A stretch of DNA of 64,000 bases from Symbiodinium natans (taxonomy: Eukaryota > Sar > Dinophyceae > Suessiales > Symbiodiniaceae): assembly GCA_905221605.1 (NCBI GenBank), contig CAJNDS010000158.1, positions 846,176-910,175 of the forward strand, in the 5' to 3' direction. The position numbers and the translations under genes are program-made. This document shows positions 31,610 through 43,796 of the stretch, piece after piece. How positions within the stretch are numbered: the stretch's first letter is position 1; each line of letters starts with the position of its first letter. The notes beneath the pieces were generated by a model. It saw only the letters and a program-made list of their open reading frames with translations. It was not told where the DNA came from and did not search any database.

Positions 31610-34600
31610 AAAAAAAAAACATCATACCCTGCAGGGCGACAGAGTCTAAGCTAGGCAGGTGGCATAACACCGAATGGACTGCATCAGTAGACCCGGAATT
31701 TGTCCTGGTTTGTTTGGGGATGTGAGCGCCGGCACCTTTTGCGACCCCAAGTTTCCCAAGGTCGGTGGCAAAACCCTACGTACGCTTTCGTAAGGCCCTA
31801 CAAAGCCCAGCACAGTGGTTGATAACCCAGGTCAGATATACGTTGCGAAACAGTCCACCCCTCAAATAGAGCCCCAGGTAAACCCTAAATGCGAATACCG
31901 GAAAGAACACCAAGCCCCCCACCCCCCCCCCCCCCTCCCAGCAAAAAGAACTCAACTCGCTCTCCAGGAGTGCTCGGACCTCAAGGTGGGTAAGAAGTGT
32001 GGTTGAGGGCTTCAGGGCCTCTCGGGTTTCAAGGTTTTGTGGTCTTTTGGCGGCTTCCGGGCTTTCGTTGAGGCCATGGTTCCCTAAACAAAGCGGGCTT
32101 GGCCCTTCTGCAACCTAGGCCGCATAGGCCCTGAGGCCTAACCCATTGTGCGAGTGTGAGCGTCGAGACCCGAATTGCCGCTGCTTTGCTTTCATTCCAA
32201 GGAATAGGGGCCAAAAGGGTATTCTTGCATGTAATCCTCCAAACACTAAACCCTACACCCCAAATATGAGGCCATGCTCTAACCGGCAGAGGGGCCACTT
32301 CACCTTAGTATGCAGCTTTCAGATGAAGCATCCTGAGCCCTAAACCATCCTGAGCCTTGTAAGCCCGCTTGCAGATTTCAGGCCTAGCGGCACGGGCCGG
32401 CCCCCGCCCCCCAAAGCACGAAACCTTGAACCTTGGCACTGTCTTCTCTTTCCCGTGTCTTTGTCCTCTCCTTCTCTCTGTCTCTCTTTCTCCTGCCTTC
32501 GCCCCCCCTCCCTCCCCCCCCCCCCGGGGGCCTTAAAAGCATTCTATGCTGCGTTTTGCCTTCGAAAAACCTTCAGAAAACGCTGTAAACACATGTTTTT
32601 GGGCTTGGGAAGCCTTTTGGGACCCAGGAAAGGGAGCATCATGAGCATCAGCGGCCTCCCCCAGGCCATCCAAAACCCCCTTAAACACGCCGATTGTATG
32701 TGCTTGAACGCTTGCGTGCCCACGAAACCCCCAAAAGCAAGACCCCGAAAGGGCATTCGGGGTCCTGCTGTTCGGGTGTTTTGTAGGCTCGAGGCCGTTC
32801 GAGCGCGTAAAATGAGCGATTTTAGGGGCGTTTTTACGTGGACCCACAAAACACTCGGTATTTACGAGGTTTTCTGCTGTTGGAACCCCCCCCAAAACAA
32901 GCATCATGAGCATCAGCTGGGTCTCTGGGCCGTGGGCCCGGAGGCCCACGAAGCCCATGAGAAACGATGGCTGGATGATGCGCCCGGACCCCCGCGCATC
33001 AGCAGCATCAGCAGACCCCCCCCCGGACATGGGTTTCGATGATGCGCACTTTGGGGGCGGGTCAAGGGCAACAAGGGTGGGGGTCGGAGGCACGCGTGAA
33101 AAACCTCATAAAAACACGGTGATTTCAGCGTTTTTCAGCGTTTTTTGCTGCCTTGGGGCCGCGGGCCAGGGCTGCTGATGCTCATGATGCTCGCCTGGTT
33201 TTGGGCTTCCGGTACCCCCCCCAAACCTTGAAAAACGTGGTTTCGGCCTGGCGCGCGCCCCGTGTGAAAAGCTATAGGGTCGATGATGCGCGCCTGTGAG
33301 GGTTTAATGGGGTGCTGCGGGTGTTTTGTGGCCTCGGTTTTTCGTAAAAAAACCATGGTTTTTACGTGGTTTTCGTGCTTTTCGCACCACCGCGTGTTAC
33401 GTCCCCTTGGATGCCGTTTTGGAGGCCTCCCGAAGGGCCCCGCGCGAATATGAAGCAATTTTGGGCGGGGTCGGCGGCTCGGGCGCTCGCCCCTTGAAGC
33501 TAGCGCTTTAGTGCGACGCGGGCTCCGCCCTGGACCACGGGCGGCGCGGGGACCGGATTTACGAGCCTCCGGCTCAAGCCGCCGACCCCGCTGGAGCATA
33601 GTTGAAAGGTTTAAACGCGCTCGTCAGCTCAAGGATGCCTGCTTGAGCCTTTGTGAAACGTTGGGGGGGGGGGGGTAGGGGGTAGCACCAGGACCTAAAC
33701 AGGAGCTGAAGTCAGCTTGAAGGAGGGCAGCCCCATCAATTCAAGCCCAACAACCAGGGGTAGGGGGGGGGGTAAGGGGGGGGTAGGGGGGGCAGGTGGG
33801 GGCGGGGGTGCTGCCACTGGGAGTTGGAAGCCTGAACCCTAAAAAGGTGCACTGCTGCAAGCCCTCAACCCAGGAAGCTCTCAAACCCGTTAGGGGTACT
33901 GGGAGTTGCCTGAAGCTTTGAAAAGGGATGCTGTGGGATTCAGGCTTTTTTGTGTCGGCTTTAGGGCTCTCTTGCAGATCGTCACCTGTGAAATCTGGCT
34001 TTTTCCGGGAAAAATGGGTCAGATCACTTGTGACACTTGGTTCCCTGGTTACTAGTAGGGGTTTCCTCGGCGAAGCTCCCAGAGTCAGCTAGGTGTCAGA
34101 CAGAACGACCCTGAGCCCGAAAACCCCTAGAGCCCTAGAGCCCTTGGAGAACCTCGAAGGCGAGGCTCGTGTCCATGGAAGGTGGGAGCGTCAAGCCTGG
34201 AAGCTTGGCACTTTGAAGTTCGCTCTTCGGTTTTTTGGTGGAGATGGGTTTGGCCCCATGGGGGGTTTACAGGGTTGAGGCATGTTTCGATGGGTTTGGG
34301 GGGTTTTTCTTGGGCTTCGGTGTTGTTCAGACTTGGAAACAGGGGGGGGGGGGCTGGGAGAGCTCCAACCACTGAGCGGGTGGGGATGCAACTGAGCTTT
34401 TGCGAGTGATGGTTGGGAGCTTCTAGTGAATTCTTGGACTTTTGAGAGACCTTCATGGTGCTGGGGTAAACTTGCTCCATGCAGTTGTGCCAATGCAATT
34501 TGGGCTTTGAGTAGCAGTGGAAGTGTCAGGTTGAATTTCACGCACGTTTTTCGAGCAAGATCTTCAGTACGCTCGCTTTAGAGTGTGTTCCAGACACCCT

Positions 34601-34771
34601 GCCACCAGGCCGAATACCCCTGACGGACTTCTACCGGAGCAGCGCGTACAGACACTGGAGGTTTTCCGAAAGCCCGGAATACCTACGAGCTCCGGCCGCA
34701 TTGGGTGCTTTGCTGTTGCATCTCCAAGTCGAATCTTCTCCAGCTCTGGCATTCGGGATGGGCTGATATGT
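31610..34771. other. No supported gene
   Basis: Contains poly-C runs (31919-31936, 32510-32526), the GC-rich segment described next, G-rich runs (33661-33800) and ORFs on both strands with no motif. Confidence 0.45.
32520..33600. repeat. GC-rich repeat-like segment with recurring motif and terminal hairpin
   Basis: CATCATGAGCATCAGC occurs at about 32636 and 32902, and its complement at about 33177. CGAAAAACC/TTTTTCG motifs recur too. The right end has an inverted repeat, GGGGTCGGCGGCTCGG (33464) against CAAGCCGCCGACCCCG (33575). Long overlapping ORFs on both strands (32455-33042 plus, 32533-33093 minus) have composition bias but no domain. It may be an old transposable element. Confidence 0.4.
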
Positions 34772-34858
34772 GGGGTTTAGGATAATAGGGTCCTTCTTAT
34801 GAGGGGATTCTACGATTTGGGATCTATATCAGGGGTCCCTCATTATCGTAAACCCCCC
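34772..34858. mobile_element. MITE-like palindrome, family A copy 3
   Basis: It begins GGGGTTTAGGATAATAGGG and ends CATTATCGTAAACCCCCC. It is flanked by ATGTG-like and GTATGT sequence, consistent with an imperfect target duplication. Confidence 0.7.
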
Positions 34859-35738
34859 GTATGTAGGAAAGTAGCAGCACCGCTGGATGAGGTGATCTTG
34901 GCGTGTTGGACGAATCCGACCCCCACCGGCCTCATGTAATCTTGGCGAACTACATAGCCAGTGCGAGCCTGAGGTGCGTTGTTGCAATCAGGAAGAATAC
35001 CGCCATACAGAGAGGACCCGACAGCAGTGTGTTGCCGAGGCTACAACAACTGCATGCGCACGGATGGCTTGTACGCAATTTGCTGCCGCAGCATCTGCGG
35101 AGACATGATGAGCACTATTGAGCAGCAGGTCGGCCGCGAGCGCATGCACACGGGAGGGGTGGGGGGGGGGGGGGGGGATTGATCGACATACAATCTTTTA
35201 CTTTGGGGTGAGTCTTTGGCGTTGCAACAATTGCTGTCTTTGTTTTATGTGTCCCGCAGGCTTCAACGTCAACCAATCCCTCAACCCAAGATTGGCCCTC
35301 GAACAGATTTGTGGAAGGGGCCCACGGTTACTCATGGGGCTTAGTGGCGTTGTGACTTTGTAGTCGGCATGATCGTCACCCAACCCAAAGCTGAGCACGA
35401 GTGGTTCCGTGATTTGGCAGGTCGCAAATTTTGTTGCAGCTGGAGCGTTTTGCTGCTACTCCTTCTTTCTGGGTAGGGGGGGTCGCCGTCTCTTGGTCCC
35501 GTGGCCCGCGTTACTTCCAAGCATAAATACATGAAATAAGATGAAAAATGACAAAAAACACACGCCCGCACGCCCGCGCACACACACACAAGAAAAGACG
35601 AACACCGTTCCCTGCAGGTGTCAGGCCCGGAGGCCAGTGCAAATCGTGTGGCCGAGCTCATCACTGGCCTTGCGGGCACGAGAGGCCAAGAGAGCTGAAC
35701 ATGATAGATCTTGCTATACATTTTGGTTGTCTTTTGTT

Positions 35739-35997
35739 CCCCACCCTCGGTGTGCAGTTGTTAGATTTTAAACTCAACTCTTCTCCTCGCCCGGTCTACT
35801 CCTCGCCCAACCCCAGAATGCCCAACCCCCAAGTGTCCTGAGGTGCCCAACCCTGGACTGCACAACCCCAACGTGTCCCTGGAGTGCCCAACCCGGAGTG
35901 TCCCTGGAGTGCCCAACCCCAGAGTGTCCTGGAGTGCCCAACCCCCAACCCCAGAGTGTCCGTCCTGGAGTGCCCAATATTCGAAGTAAATTAATTT
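35739..35997. repeat. Dispersed unit with internal minisatellite, copy 1
   Basis: It starts CCCCACCCTCGG, then TTGTTAGATTTTAAACTCAA, then seven to eight imperfect units of GTGTCCCTGGAGTGCCCAAC (about 22 bp), ending TTCGAAGTAAATTAATT. The same ends and unit occur at 45240-45461. ORFs across it are repeat products. Confidence 0.8.
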
Positions 35998-37801
35998 TAT
36001 GCTTTTGTTCGGTGGCCAGGGCAACCACATAACATGCTCAGTTTCGGACATAAAGAGATTTCTGAGAGGAAGTGACAGACCCGGTTTGGTGATGTCCAAA
36101 CCTGGAAAGAAGGTCGGTGGCCTCCCCCCCTCTGGACTCTGGACCGCTTAAAAACGAAGAAGTACGGTGGAGGTTTTGGGTTAAACTTTGGCGCGCCTAC
36201 CTGGAGCAATCCTCACGAACATAACTTTGAGCGAGAAGTCGCCATCCAGAGGACCTGACCTCACCAAGCTTTAAGCGTGGGAGAAGCCAGAAGATTTCGC
36301 TAAGCAGTTGGCTTGGCAATTTACTTGCCATGATACACATGCATCGCTGCGACCTGCAACACATGCCAGACCTGGTACACGTCCACGACCTTGATCCTGT
36401 TGCTACGCAGAGATGCTGCACTTTGATTTCTGTAGCGCTAGCGGTGAGCGCGCCTGGGGGAGGCTGCGTGCATACCGAAGGTCTACAGACAGCCACGTCG
36501 TTGTGCTCAGGGGGAGCTGTGGTCACCACCACGACACCCAAACGTAGCCGCACCGGCTCCAGGCAGCCGGAACTCTTGGAAGGTTGAAGGGCACCGAAAA
36601 CCTTTTTGCCAGCTTCCCTAAGCAAGCAATCGAAGACGGGGAAGGGAAGTAGAGGATGCATATTGACCGCGCTGGGCGTTGTGGACGTGACCCCCTGGAG
36701 TCAAGGGGCAGCCCAGTAAACTAGCAAAATAAATTGAAATTCTGCACATGTTCCTGAACGCGACTTACGATGAAACACTGCACGCCTGCAAAAGAGCTCC
36801 AGGCAGTTCGCCTGCACGGCAATGCCCTAAGCCTCTTTACTCTGCACATATTTTGACACTGTTTGAGGACGAAACGGGATAACTACGTGACTCCGTGGGG
36901 AGGGGAATTGCATGCGATCCTCCCGAAGGCCTGGATCCCAAGCTGCGAAAGCGCCTCGACGGCATTGCCGCCCAAAGTGGCGGCCACGTGCCTCTCCACG
37001 GACGCCTCTTCGCCCAGCACCTCGGACACTCCGATAGGGCCAATAGGCTTCCAAAGCTCAGTTAGTAGTCAACTGTGCTTTTAGGCTTGGAGCTCCGGTT
37101 GAGGGTCCTTCTGCTTCTTGGCAGTTCAGCGAGCTCAAACCTGTATTGCGCACCGGAGCTTGGAATTGGAAGCAAGGCCATTTTTTCCTTTCACAGACCA
37201 TGAAAAAAACACGAGCTCTGCTTTGCGGTCAGTGGGGTTTGTCGGCTGAGGTTTTTGCATCACGCGTTTCCTCGTGACTGTCCATATCCGCACGAGGCAA
37301 AGCCTTCCAACAAGTCAGTCCAACGCGTTTTTCTGGCAAGCGCAACCATGTATCTTCGTGTAGAGTCACAAAGGAGCTGTTGGGGGGTTGGTACATTGCG
37401 TCGCCTGTTTTGAGCAGGCAGGCACGACGAATCCTCAGACACCAGAGGACTGGATGAAATCGAACGGGCGAAGTACCACAGTCTCTCGAGAGCAACTCGA
37501 GCAATTGGCACGAGTCTCTTGCCTAAGATGTGGCGAAGACCTCAAGTTAGGCTTCCTGTTTGGGTTGATTGTTTTCGGTCATGCAATGTAATGCAATGTA
37601 TGTAGTGTGCACTGTGTGAAATGTATGCAATGCATGTAGTGTAGGGCAGGGTAGGGTATTGTATGTATGTGTGCGTGTGTGTAATACTTGTATAAACAGA
37701 AATGCCAAAAGCAATAAGTGCGGTGCAGCGCCGCAACTCCCTCTGAAAGGCGAGAGAGATATATATATATATATGTATAGTATTACACACGTATGTTATA
37801 T
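35998..37801. other. No supported gene
   Basis: ORFs on both strands at 36197-36661 overlap without motifs. A TATG/TGTG-rich patch lies at 37584-37690, and an AT run at 37759-37774. Confidence 0.4.
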
Positions 37802-37910
37802 GGGGAGTTCTCTTAACTAGGGTCCCTTTTTGGGGGGGGGGGGGGGTCCTTTTCAAAAGGCTGCCGTACTACATACAAACCCAGACAAGGACCCTAATTT
37901 AGAGAACCAC
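37802..37910. mobile_element. MITE-like palindrome, family H
   Basis: The left end GGGGAGTTCTCTTAACTAGG and the right end complement (GGTTCTCTAAATTAGGGTCC) are imperfect inverted repeats flanking a 14-G run. A related half (GAATTCTCTTAATTCAGGG) is at about 49810. Confidence 0.6.
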
Positions 37911-38698
37911 CTATATACTAATGTTAGAAGGAGACCGAGCTTTGAAAGTCTTGCTTTTCTCTGCAGATTGCAGATTCCCGGCAAAGTGTTGCCACAATCT
38001 TCAGTTTACCATCTGGCATGAGCACGGGGGGTTTGCTGAAGTGTTACAAAAGTTGGGCTGTGATCATGACCCCATTTTTGCTGTGCTGGCTGCACCGGCG
38101 GCAAGAAGCCAGGAGTTCTCAAGGTTTCAACGCTCATGCTCGAGTGGATAGAGTGGAACGTTTTGAAAGTCAAAACTCGAGATGGAATGCTGCAGCTTCG
38201 ATTCGCTCAAAACTTCCCTGGCAGCTGGAAGCATAGTTCAACATTTGTTTGGTACATCTGCTCTGTCTCCGACACGATTGTCAGCAATGCTGCCTGCACA
38301 TTTTCCAGTAGCCAGAAGCAGCGACGTGTGCCAGATCCTTGCTGTGTTGAGTGAGATCGAAGATCTCGACCATCTTTTCCAGCAATCGTGGTTCAACAAT
38401 GTTTGATATGTCGCTAAATCTTTTTCGCTGAGGACCAAAAACTCACGCGAACACGATGCTTGTCTCTTCCATCTTTGATCTGGGATTCCATGATTTAGAG
38501 TTTTATTTTTCGAGCTGCCATCCCCCTCTTTTGATGTGATGTATGAGAAGTCGTGTGGTGAAGCAGGGCGAGTGGGCTGCTTTCATTGAGTCGACGATTT
38601 ACTGGGTTCAGTAGCTGAATTTCGTGGCATCATTGAACGGGTGATGGTATATGCCCTTGGCAACTAGAAATATGGCTTTTGGGTGCTGTAGTCGTGGG

Positions 38699-39066
38699 CG
38701 TGTATATCTATCTATATATCTATCTATCTATACTTCTATATATATATATATCTATCTATCTATATCTATATATATATCTATATATATATCTATATATATA
38801 TCTATATATATATATATATATATCTATATATATCTATATATCTATATATATCTATATATATCTATATATCTATATATCTATATATCTATATATCTATATA
38901 TCTATATATCTATATATCTATATATCTATATATCTATATATCTATATATCTATATATCTATCCATCTATCTATGTATCTATATATCTATATATCGATGTA
39001 TCTATGTATCTATATATCTATATATCCATATATATATATATATATATATATATTGATATATAGTTA
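38699..39066 (+). repeat. TATC/TATA microsatellite
   Basis: About 370 bases of TATCTA, TATATC and TATATA units. Ile/Tyr/Ser ORFs here are repeat translations. Confidence 0.95.
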
Positions 39067-41614
39067 TTCATTATATGTGTTTGACGCTCCGTGTGTGCGT
39101 GTGTGTCTGTGTGTGTGCTGGTACGCACCTAACTGTCCCATCCTGGGCATGTAAGGACACATGTCCTGCAGATGTCCACGACGGAAGTGCTCCTTCGTAC
39201 TGCCAGTCGGAGGATGCGGATTTGCCTTGGAGCAACAGCGAAGATCGGCAGGATTTGCTGAACGTGCCCAGACACGGTCCCTCTCGGCATTAGGGCGAAG
39301 AAAGCTTAGGTCCTTTAAGGATCCTGCAAGAATCTGCCAAGCTAAGGTTCGCCACCAAGATCTCTGAGTGCCGAGGCCCCTGCACTCTGGCAATCGATGA
39401 AAATCTACGAAACTCCGTGTGGTCATGAGTCATGAGATATGTCCCATGCGCATCGTCGCTACAGTAAGTAGTCTCAGCCAGCTGCTGTCTGCAGCGACTC
39501 CGACGGGTAGCCCAACTTTAGGAGTGAAAGGAAAATCAGCGGTCGGATCCATCAGGACGCTGCTGGAAACCTGGCGCCTTCATGGTCAATGGCTTGCCTG
39601 ACGATTTTGCCCGCTTTCGTTGTCGTAGCTTACGCCTTGGGCGTGCTGCACCTCGGATTGAACCAGTTTTTCGAGTTCGAATCGAATGGATGGGTGCACC
39701 TTGGGGTGCAAGGAATGAAGCGGAATCTCTCCAGCAGCTCGCATGGAGGCTTGGCAACACCACGCTACGCCGCCGATGCCCTGCTGTAGTTCCTGCCCTC
39801 ACCTTAGCGATTACCGTGCAGACTTGTGGTTTTTTAATTTTTTTTTCCCGGGCTGTTTGGGGAATCGTGTTGTTGAAAGGGCTGCGACCTTTGAATTGAA
39901 TATTGAACAACCGCCAACCGAAGTCTCGGTCAGAGCCGCCGATGCAAGCAGCATTCAGAGCGGCTTCTTTAGCTTGTTGCCGAAGTCCCACTTGGTTTCT
40001 CACCTTCAGGTCCGCATAGCTCTGGGTGCGAAAAGGCTCACGGTAGCAGTAGCGGCCTAGCAGCCGTGGATCTTCTTTCAAGTCGTCTGTTTTGACACAG
40101 AAGGCTTCAAATCAGAGCACGGCTTCTCATCTATCCGACACTAGGTTCGAAACTCGCGAGCCCACGAGGCTGTTAGGCCAGCTGGGCGGAAGGAGATGGA
40201 ACGACCATCGCTGCTCACTCCTCCCCCCCTCGCGCCGAGGCCATCGCCTTCATCTGGATGTCCATGATGTGCCTCGGTGGCATCAAGGGCTCGACACCTA
40301 CACTGCTAGAGGTCCTGTAGGGCACCGCAGACGAACTTACAAAATCTTACAAAGGTGTGTGGCCTTTGACCTCCTTGACATGCGTGCTGCTGTGGGGGCG
40401 GGCCTGATCTTCCTAGCTTGGAGGACAGCAGCTGGACAGCTTAGGGTTCAGGGTTTAGGGTTTAGGGTTTAGGGGTTAGGGGTTTAGGGTTAGGGGTCAA
40501 AAAAGGGTTTAGGGTTTAGGTTTAGGATTGCAAGATGGTAGTCGCATTTGGGAATTCTCATGCGGTGATAATCCCCTCCCCCTATTATGAACCCCGGCCT
40601 ACCCCTAATTCAATACCCCCCCCCCCCCATTATACAATAATGTAACCATACTGGGGGGTATTTCATATTGGGGGGTAGGAGGTTGAATATGACGGGGAGG
40701 GGATTACCCGACAATGGAAGCCTGCTGCCCAGAGCAGACAGTTTTATGCATTGTTCAGGGTTCTGAAAAAGAACGGATGCCACCCATATCCCAGGAAAGT
40801 GCGAGGAAATACGCATGCCAAAGGGAGTTGCCTGATCCCATCGACCCAGAACTAATTCGTCTGAGGTGTTCGGAAGTTATCCGCAAAATCGCAAAAGTTG
40901 ACCAGATTGCTGCCAGGATCCTGGTCTATCGCTTTCTGCCGAATCCAGTCGCAAGCAAGTCCGCCGACATGGAGGTTTGACTTCGGTTTGGGGTTTAGGG
41001 TTTAGGGTTTAAGACCATCGAGCGGGTGACGCGTGAAGGCATGCCCGTGCATGCCGTGCAGGCGCTCGCATTACGAACTTATGTACAGATGAGGCCAGCG
41101 ACCACTGTCGCTCGTCTCGTGAGGTCCTGAACACTCGGTAAATGGACCTTCTGAGAAAGATGCATAGCTGCGTGTGATGAGCTTCCTGTATGAGTCTGTT
41201 GAGACCCTTCTTTGTGACGTAGCGGCTTCGGATTGATTGCCTTGACCAGCAAAGAAGATACTCACAGTTTGCGTGGCTTCAGTTGTCCTATCGATTGAGC
41301 CGCGAGTTGAGTGGCACACACCCCGCCAGTCGGAGAACAACCGAAAAGAAAGGGCAAAGCAGAGATGATGGCAGTGTATAGAGGAGCCACATTCGTGCCG
41401 CGCTTGACCCTTGCCGCGTCTAAGGTCTCCGGTCAGACAGTCCCTCGTGGACCAGGCTGATGCCATTTCTAAACTCTTGGGTGCGGTGGCCACGTGTGAG
41501 CCGGCATTGGCACCACATGCTGCTCATCGCCCATGCCAGGCATTGGCGCGGCATCGGCATCTGGCCGAAGCTCTAGATGCTGATGCAAGGCCCGGAAGCT
41601 CCTAGAAAATGTGC
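39067..41614. other. No firm gene; weak exon candidates
   Basis: An open stretch at 40774-40980 (PDPIDPELIRLRCSEVIRKI) and one ending with TAG at 41605 (LVDQADAISKLLGAVATCEP) look like exons but lack confirmed partners. ORFs at 39536-40081 are open on both strands. TTTAGGG blocks lie at 40440-40530 and 40985-41012. Confidence 0.35.
40564..40711. mobile_element. MITE-like palindrome, family F
   Basis: The left end GATAATCCCCTCCCCCTATT matches the complement of the right end, GGGTAATCCCCTCCCCGTCA, within a few changes. The interior has a second nested pair, ATACCCCCC and GGGGGGTAT. Confidence 0.7.
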
Positions 41615-41719
41615 CTTGGAATCTTCCCCGTTTATACTAACAGCTCCTTAGTAGGGGATTATCATAGGGCTACTAGAATCCCTATTAAGGACTGTTAGTA
41701 CTAGGGGGAACATCCCAAG
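41615..41719. mobile_element. MITE-like palindrome, family B, complete, 6-bp target duplication
   Basis: The 105-bp element starts CTTGGAATCTTCCCCGTTTA and ends GGGGGAACATCCCAAG. ATGTGC flanks both sides (41609-41614 and 41720-41725). It shares AATCCCTATTAAGGACTGTT-like internal sequence with 17561-17678. Confidence 0.85.
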
Positions 41720-41806
41720 ATGTGCAGCCCCTCGAAAAGACCAGAGGGAAGCTGAGTCCCAGGCGAAGGCTGGAGACTGTGGATCCATCTCGGGCTGCGT
41801 GCTCAG

Positions 41807-41886
41807 GGGTTTAGGGTTTAGGGTTTAGGGTTTAGGGTTTAGGGTTTCGGGTTTAGGGTTTAGGGTTTAGGGTTTAGGGTTTAGGG
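41807..41886 (+). repeat. TTTAGGG array
   Basis: Eleven near-perfect TTTAGGG units, one reading TTTCGGG. Confidence 0.95.
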
Positions 41887-41933
41887 CATGAGGGTGGGGG
41901 CAAGGTGTCTAAAGGTGCCTGCTTTTCTACTAC

Positions 41934-42057
41934 TTGCTTAAGAACCCCCCCCCCCCCAACAAAAAAATCATATTCTTCCTTACTAAGGGCAATCTAGGGA
42001 TCATTATCCTTTATTATTTTTTTTTTTTTTTTTTGGGGGGGGGGGGTTCTTAAGCAA
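41934..42057. mobile_element. MITE-like palindrome, family E, homopolymer-cored
   Basis: TTGCTTAAGAACCCCCCC at the left is the exact inverse of GGGGGGGTTCTTAAGCAA at the right. The core contains a run of about 20 T just before the right G tract. Confidence 0.75.
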
Positions 42058-42189
42058 CTAGCAATTTTTAATGTGGCCAACAGCACATCATGGTACCGCA
42101 GCTCTACGTGCAGAACAGCAGTGCTGAGCTGGCCAGGCAGTCGAGATCATCGAGGATGTCGCCAGACGAACTGATGCCAGTTGCCCAAG

Positions 42190-42193
42190 CAGT

Positions 42194-42222
<29 letters not shown>
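42190..42222 (+). repeat. CT microsatellite
   Basis: About 14 CT units lie within a weak ORF upstream of the motif exon at 42309. Confidence 0.9.
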
Positions 42223-42224
<2 letters not shown>

Positions 42225-42308
42225 CCCAGCCATGCGAGCACATGCATTGGCAAAACGGCAAGTTGCAGCTGCATCTTTTTAGAGAGTGGCTTGGTCCCCG
42301 GATTAGAA

Positions 42309-42372
42309 GGTCCGAAACCCCTCGGCCTTCGTGATGAGGGCGATAACGGCCACATCCTCGGACATGGCTAAT
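42309..42372 (+). CDS. NPSAF-motif exon, isolated
   Basis: The frame reads VRNPSAFVMRAITATSSDMA after an AGAAG border. The motif core is identical to that in the tandem genes at 21.6-26.1 kb. Neighbouring exons are not identified, and a palindromic element follows within about 10 bases. Confidence 0.45.
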
Positions 42373-42380
42373 ATGGGGGG

Positions 42381-42484
42381 CCTGAATAATTAGAATAGTT
42401 TTTTTTTGGGGTGGGGGGGAGGGGGGGTATTATGGCATATTCATAAAGGGACCACAAGGGAATACTATAAGTAATTATTCCGAA
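42381..42484. mobile_element. MITE-like palindrome, family G
   Basis: The left end CCTGAATAATTAGAATAGT pairs with the complement of the right end, ACTATAAGTAATTATTCCG. The core has T8 and G-rich runs. Confidence 0.55.
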
Positions 42485-42782
42485 GTAGGCTAGGACTAGG
42501 AACCTTCACAATGAAACATTCTGGCATGAATTTGGCTCTCCAACCCTAGCCCTAATTCTAAAACCAAAGTGGCTCACTAGACCGGCGCAGAACGGCGAGA
42601 AGCGCACCCTTCCCTTTACAATTTCACCCGGGAATGACAAGCCCTAAACCCTAAACCCAAAACCCTAAACCCTAAACCTCGCTCCCGAATAAGTCACGCC
42701 AGCCATGGGAGGATCATCCCCAACAGCGGGGCGAACCTCACTTCGACGAGCTGGACCTGAGAGCATCTCAGAGCACAAGACC

Positions 42783-42880
42783 TTTAGGGTTTAGGGTTTA
42801 GGGTTTAGGGTTTAGGGTTTAGGGTTTAGGGTTTAGGGTTTGCCTCAGTCCGTGCTTAAAAGGGGATTTAGGTTCCCGGG
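42783..42880 (+). repeat. TTTAGGG array plus shared tail
   Basis: Eight TTTAGGG units are followed by CCTCAGTCCGTGCTTAAAA, then GGGGATTTAGG. This is the same organisation as 16000-16106. Confidence 0.9.
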
Positions 42881-43487
42881 TCTCAGATTAGCATGGGCTT
42901 GTGGAGGAATTTGGGTTTGAGAGTGTCAGAGGTTTTCGCCGCAAGCCAGCTGGATGACACAAAACGGAACTGAAGCTGTCGAGCCCGCTCCGGCAGGAAC
43001 ACCTGCTTGCCCGGTACCCACAAGTCAGCGCTGGCTTAGACGAGGCAGGCCCATCATCATTCTGCACATTTCAGTATGGTTTTTCTTGGCCTTGAAGCCA
43101 AGTACTGTACCGGGCATACTCTTGAAAAAAGCGAGCATCTTGACAAATTTTTGCGACGATTACAGATTACTCATCAGCCATTCCCTAACAACCTGACCGG
43201 GTACGAAGGGGTTATTTGCCGCTGGTGGGGCCAGGAGCGTCTGCATTCACAGACTCACAGACGTCTTGTTACCAGAGGTCGGGATGAAAAGACACCCCTG
43301 AATGTGCACACGAAAGATCACGCATAGCTTCGGAAAGTCCTACACTTCTCCTGCCCTGGGTTGCCTGCAAAGGCCGCCGTGGTGAAGCTTCGGGAGGCTT
43401 GGACCCCAGCAATCTTTCACATTCCAATGCCACGATATGTAATCCTACAACCCCTTCACTGTAACTTCGCCCCACTGTATCCAAACT

Positions 43488-43584
43488 GGGAGTTTACGAA
43501 AATAGGGGACCCCTAAAAAAGACCCCCAAATAGTAGGATCCCCGTGTAACAAGGACCCCAGTAAGCCTAATATGTAAACCCCCC
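43488..43584. mobile_element. MITE-like palindrome, family A copy 4
   Basis: It begins GGGAGTTTACGAAAATAGGGG and ends ATATGTAAACCCCCC. The internal CCCCCAAATAGTAGGATCCCC is nearly identical to copy 5. Confidence 0.75.
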
Positions 43585-43742
43585 AACAACATCCTTTGTC
43601 GAAGGCGACACCAGACCGAGCCGAAGAGATCCTTGAGGACATGGCTCACATAGGTCCGTCCCAGCGCAAAAGTCCCCATAGAGCATGTGCGTTCGTGCCT
43701 GGTGTGTGTATGGGTGTGCCTGTGTGAGCGCGAGTCAGTGTT

Positions 43743-43746
<4 letters not shown>

Positions 43747-43795
<49 letters not shown>

Positions 43796-43796
43796 G
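43747..43796 (+). repeat. GA microsatellite
   Basis: About 25 GA units, bordered by TG repeats on both sides. Confidence 0.95.

Noticed and set aside
32455-33093. Two opposing ORFs of about 190 codons
   Set aside because: Overlapping on opposite strands in GC-rich repeat-like sequence without any recognisable domain.
38651-39154. Ile/Tyr-rich 167-codon ORF
   Set aside because: Translation of the TATC/TATA microsatellite.
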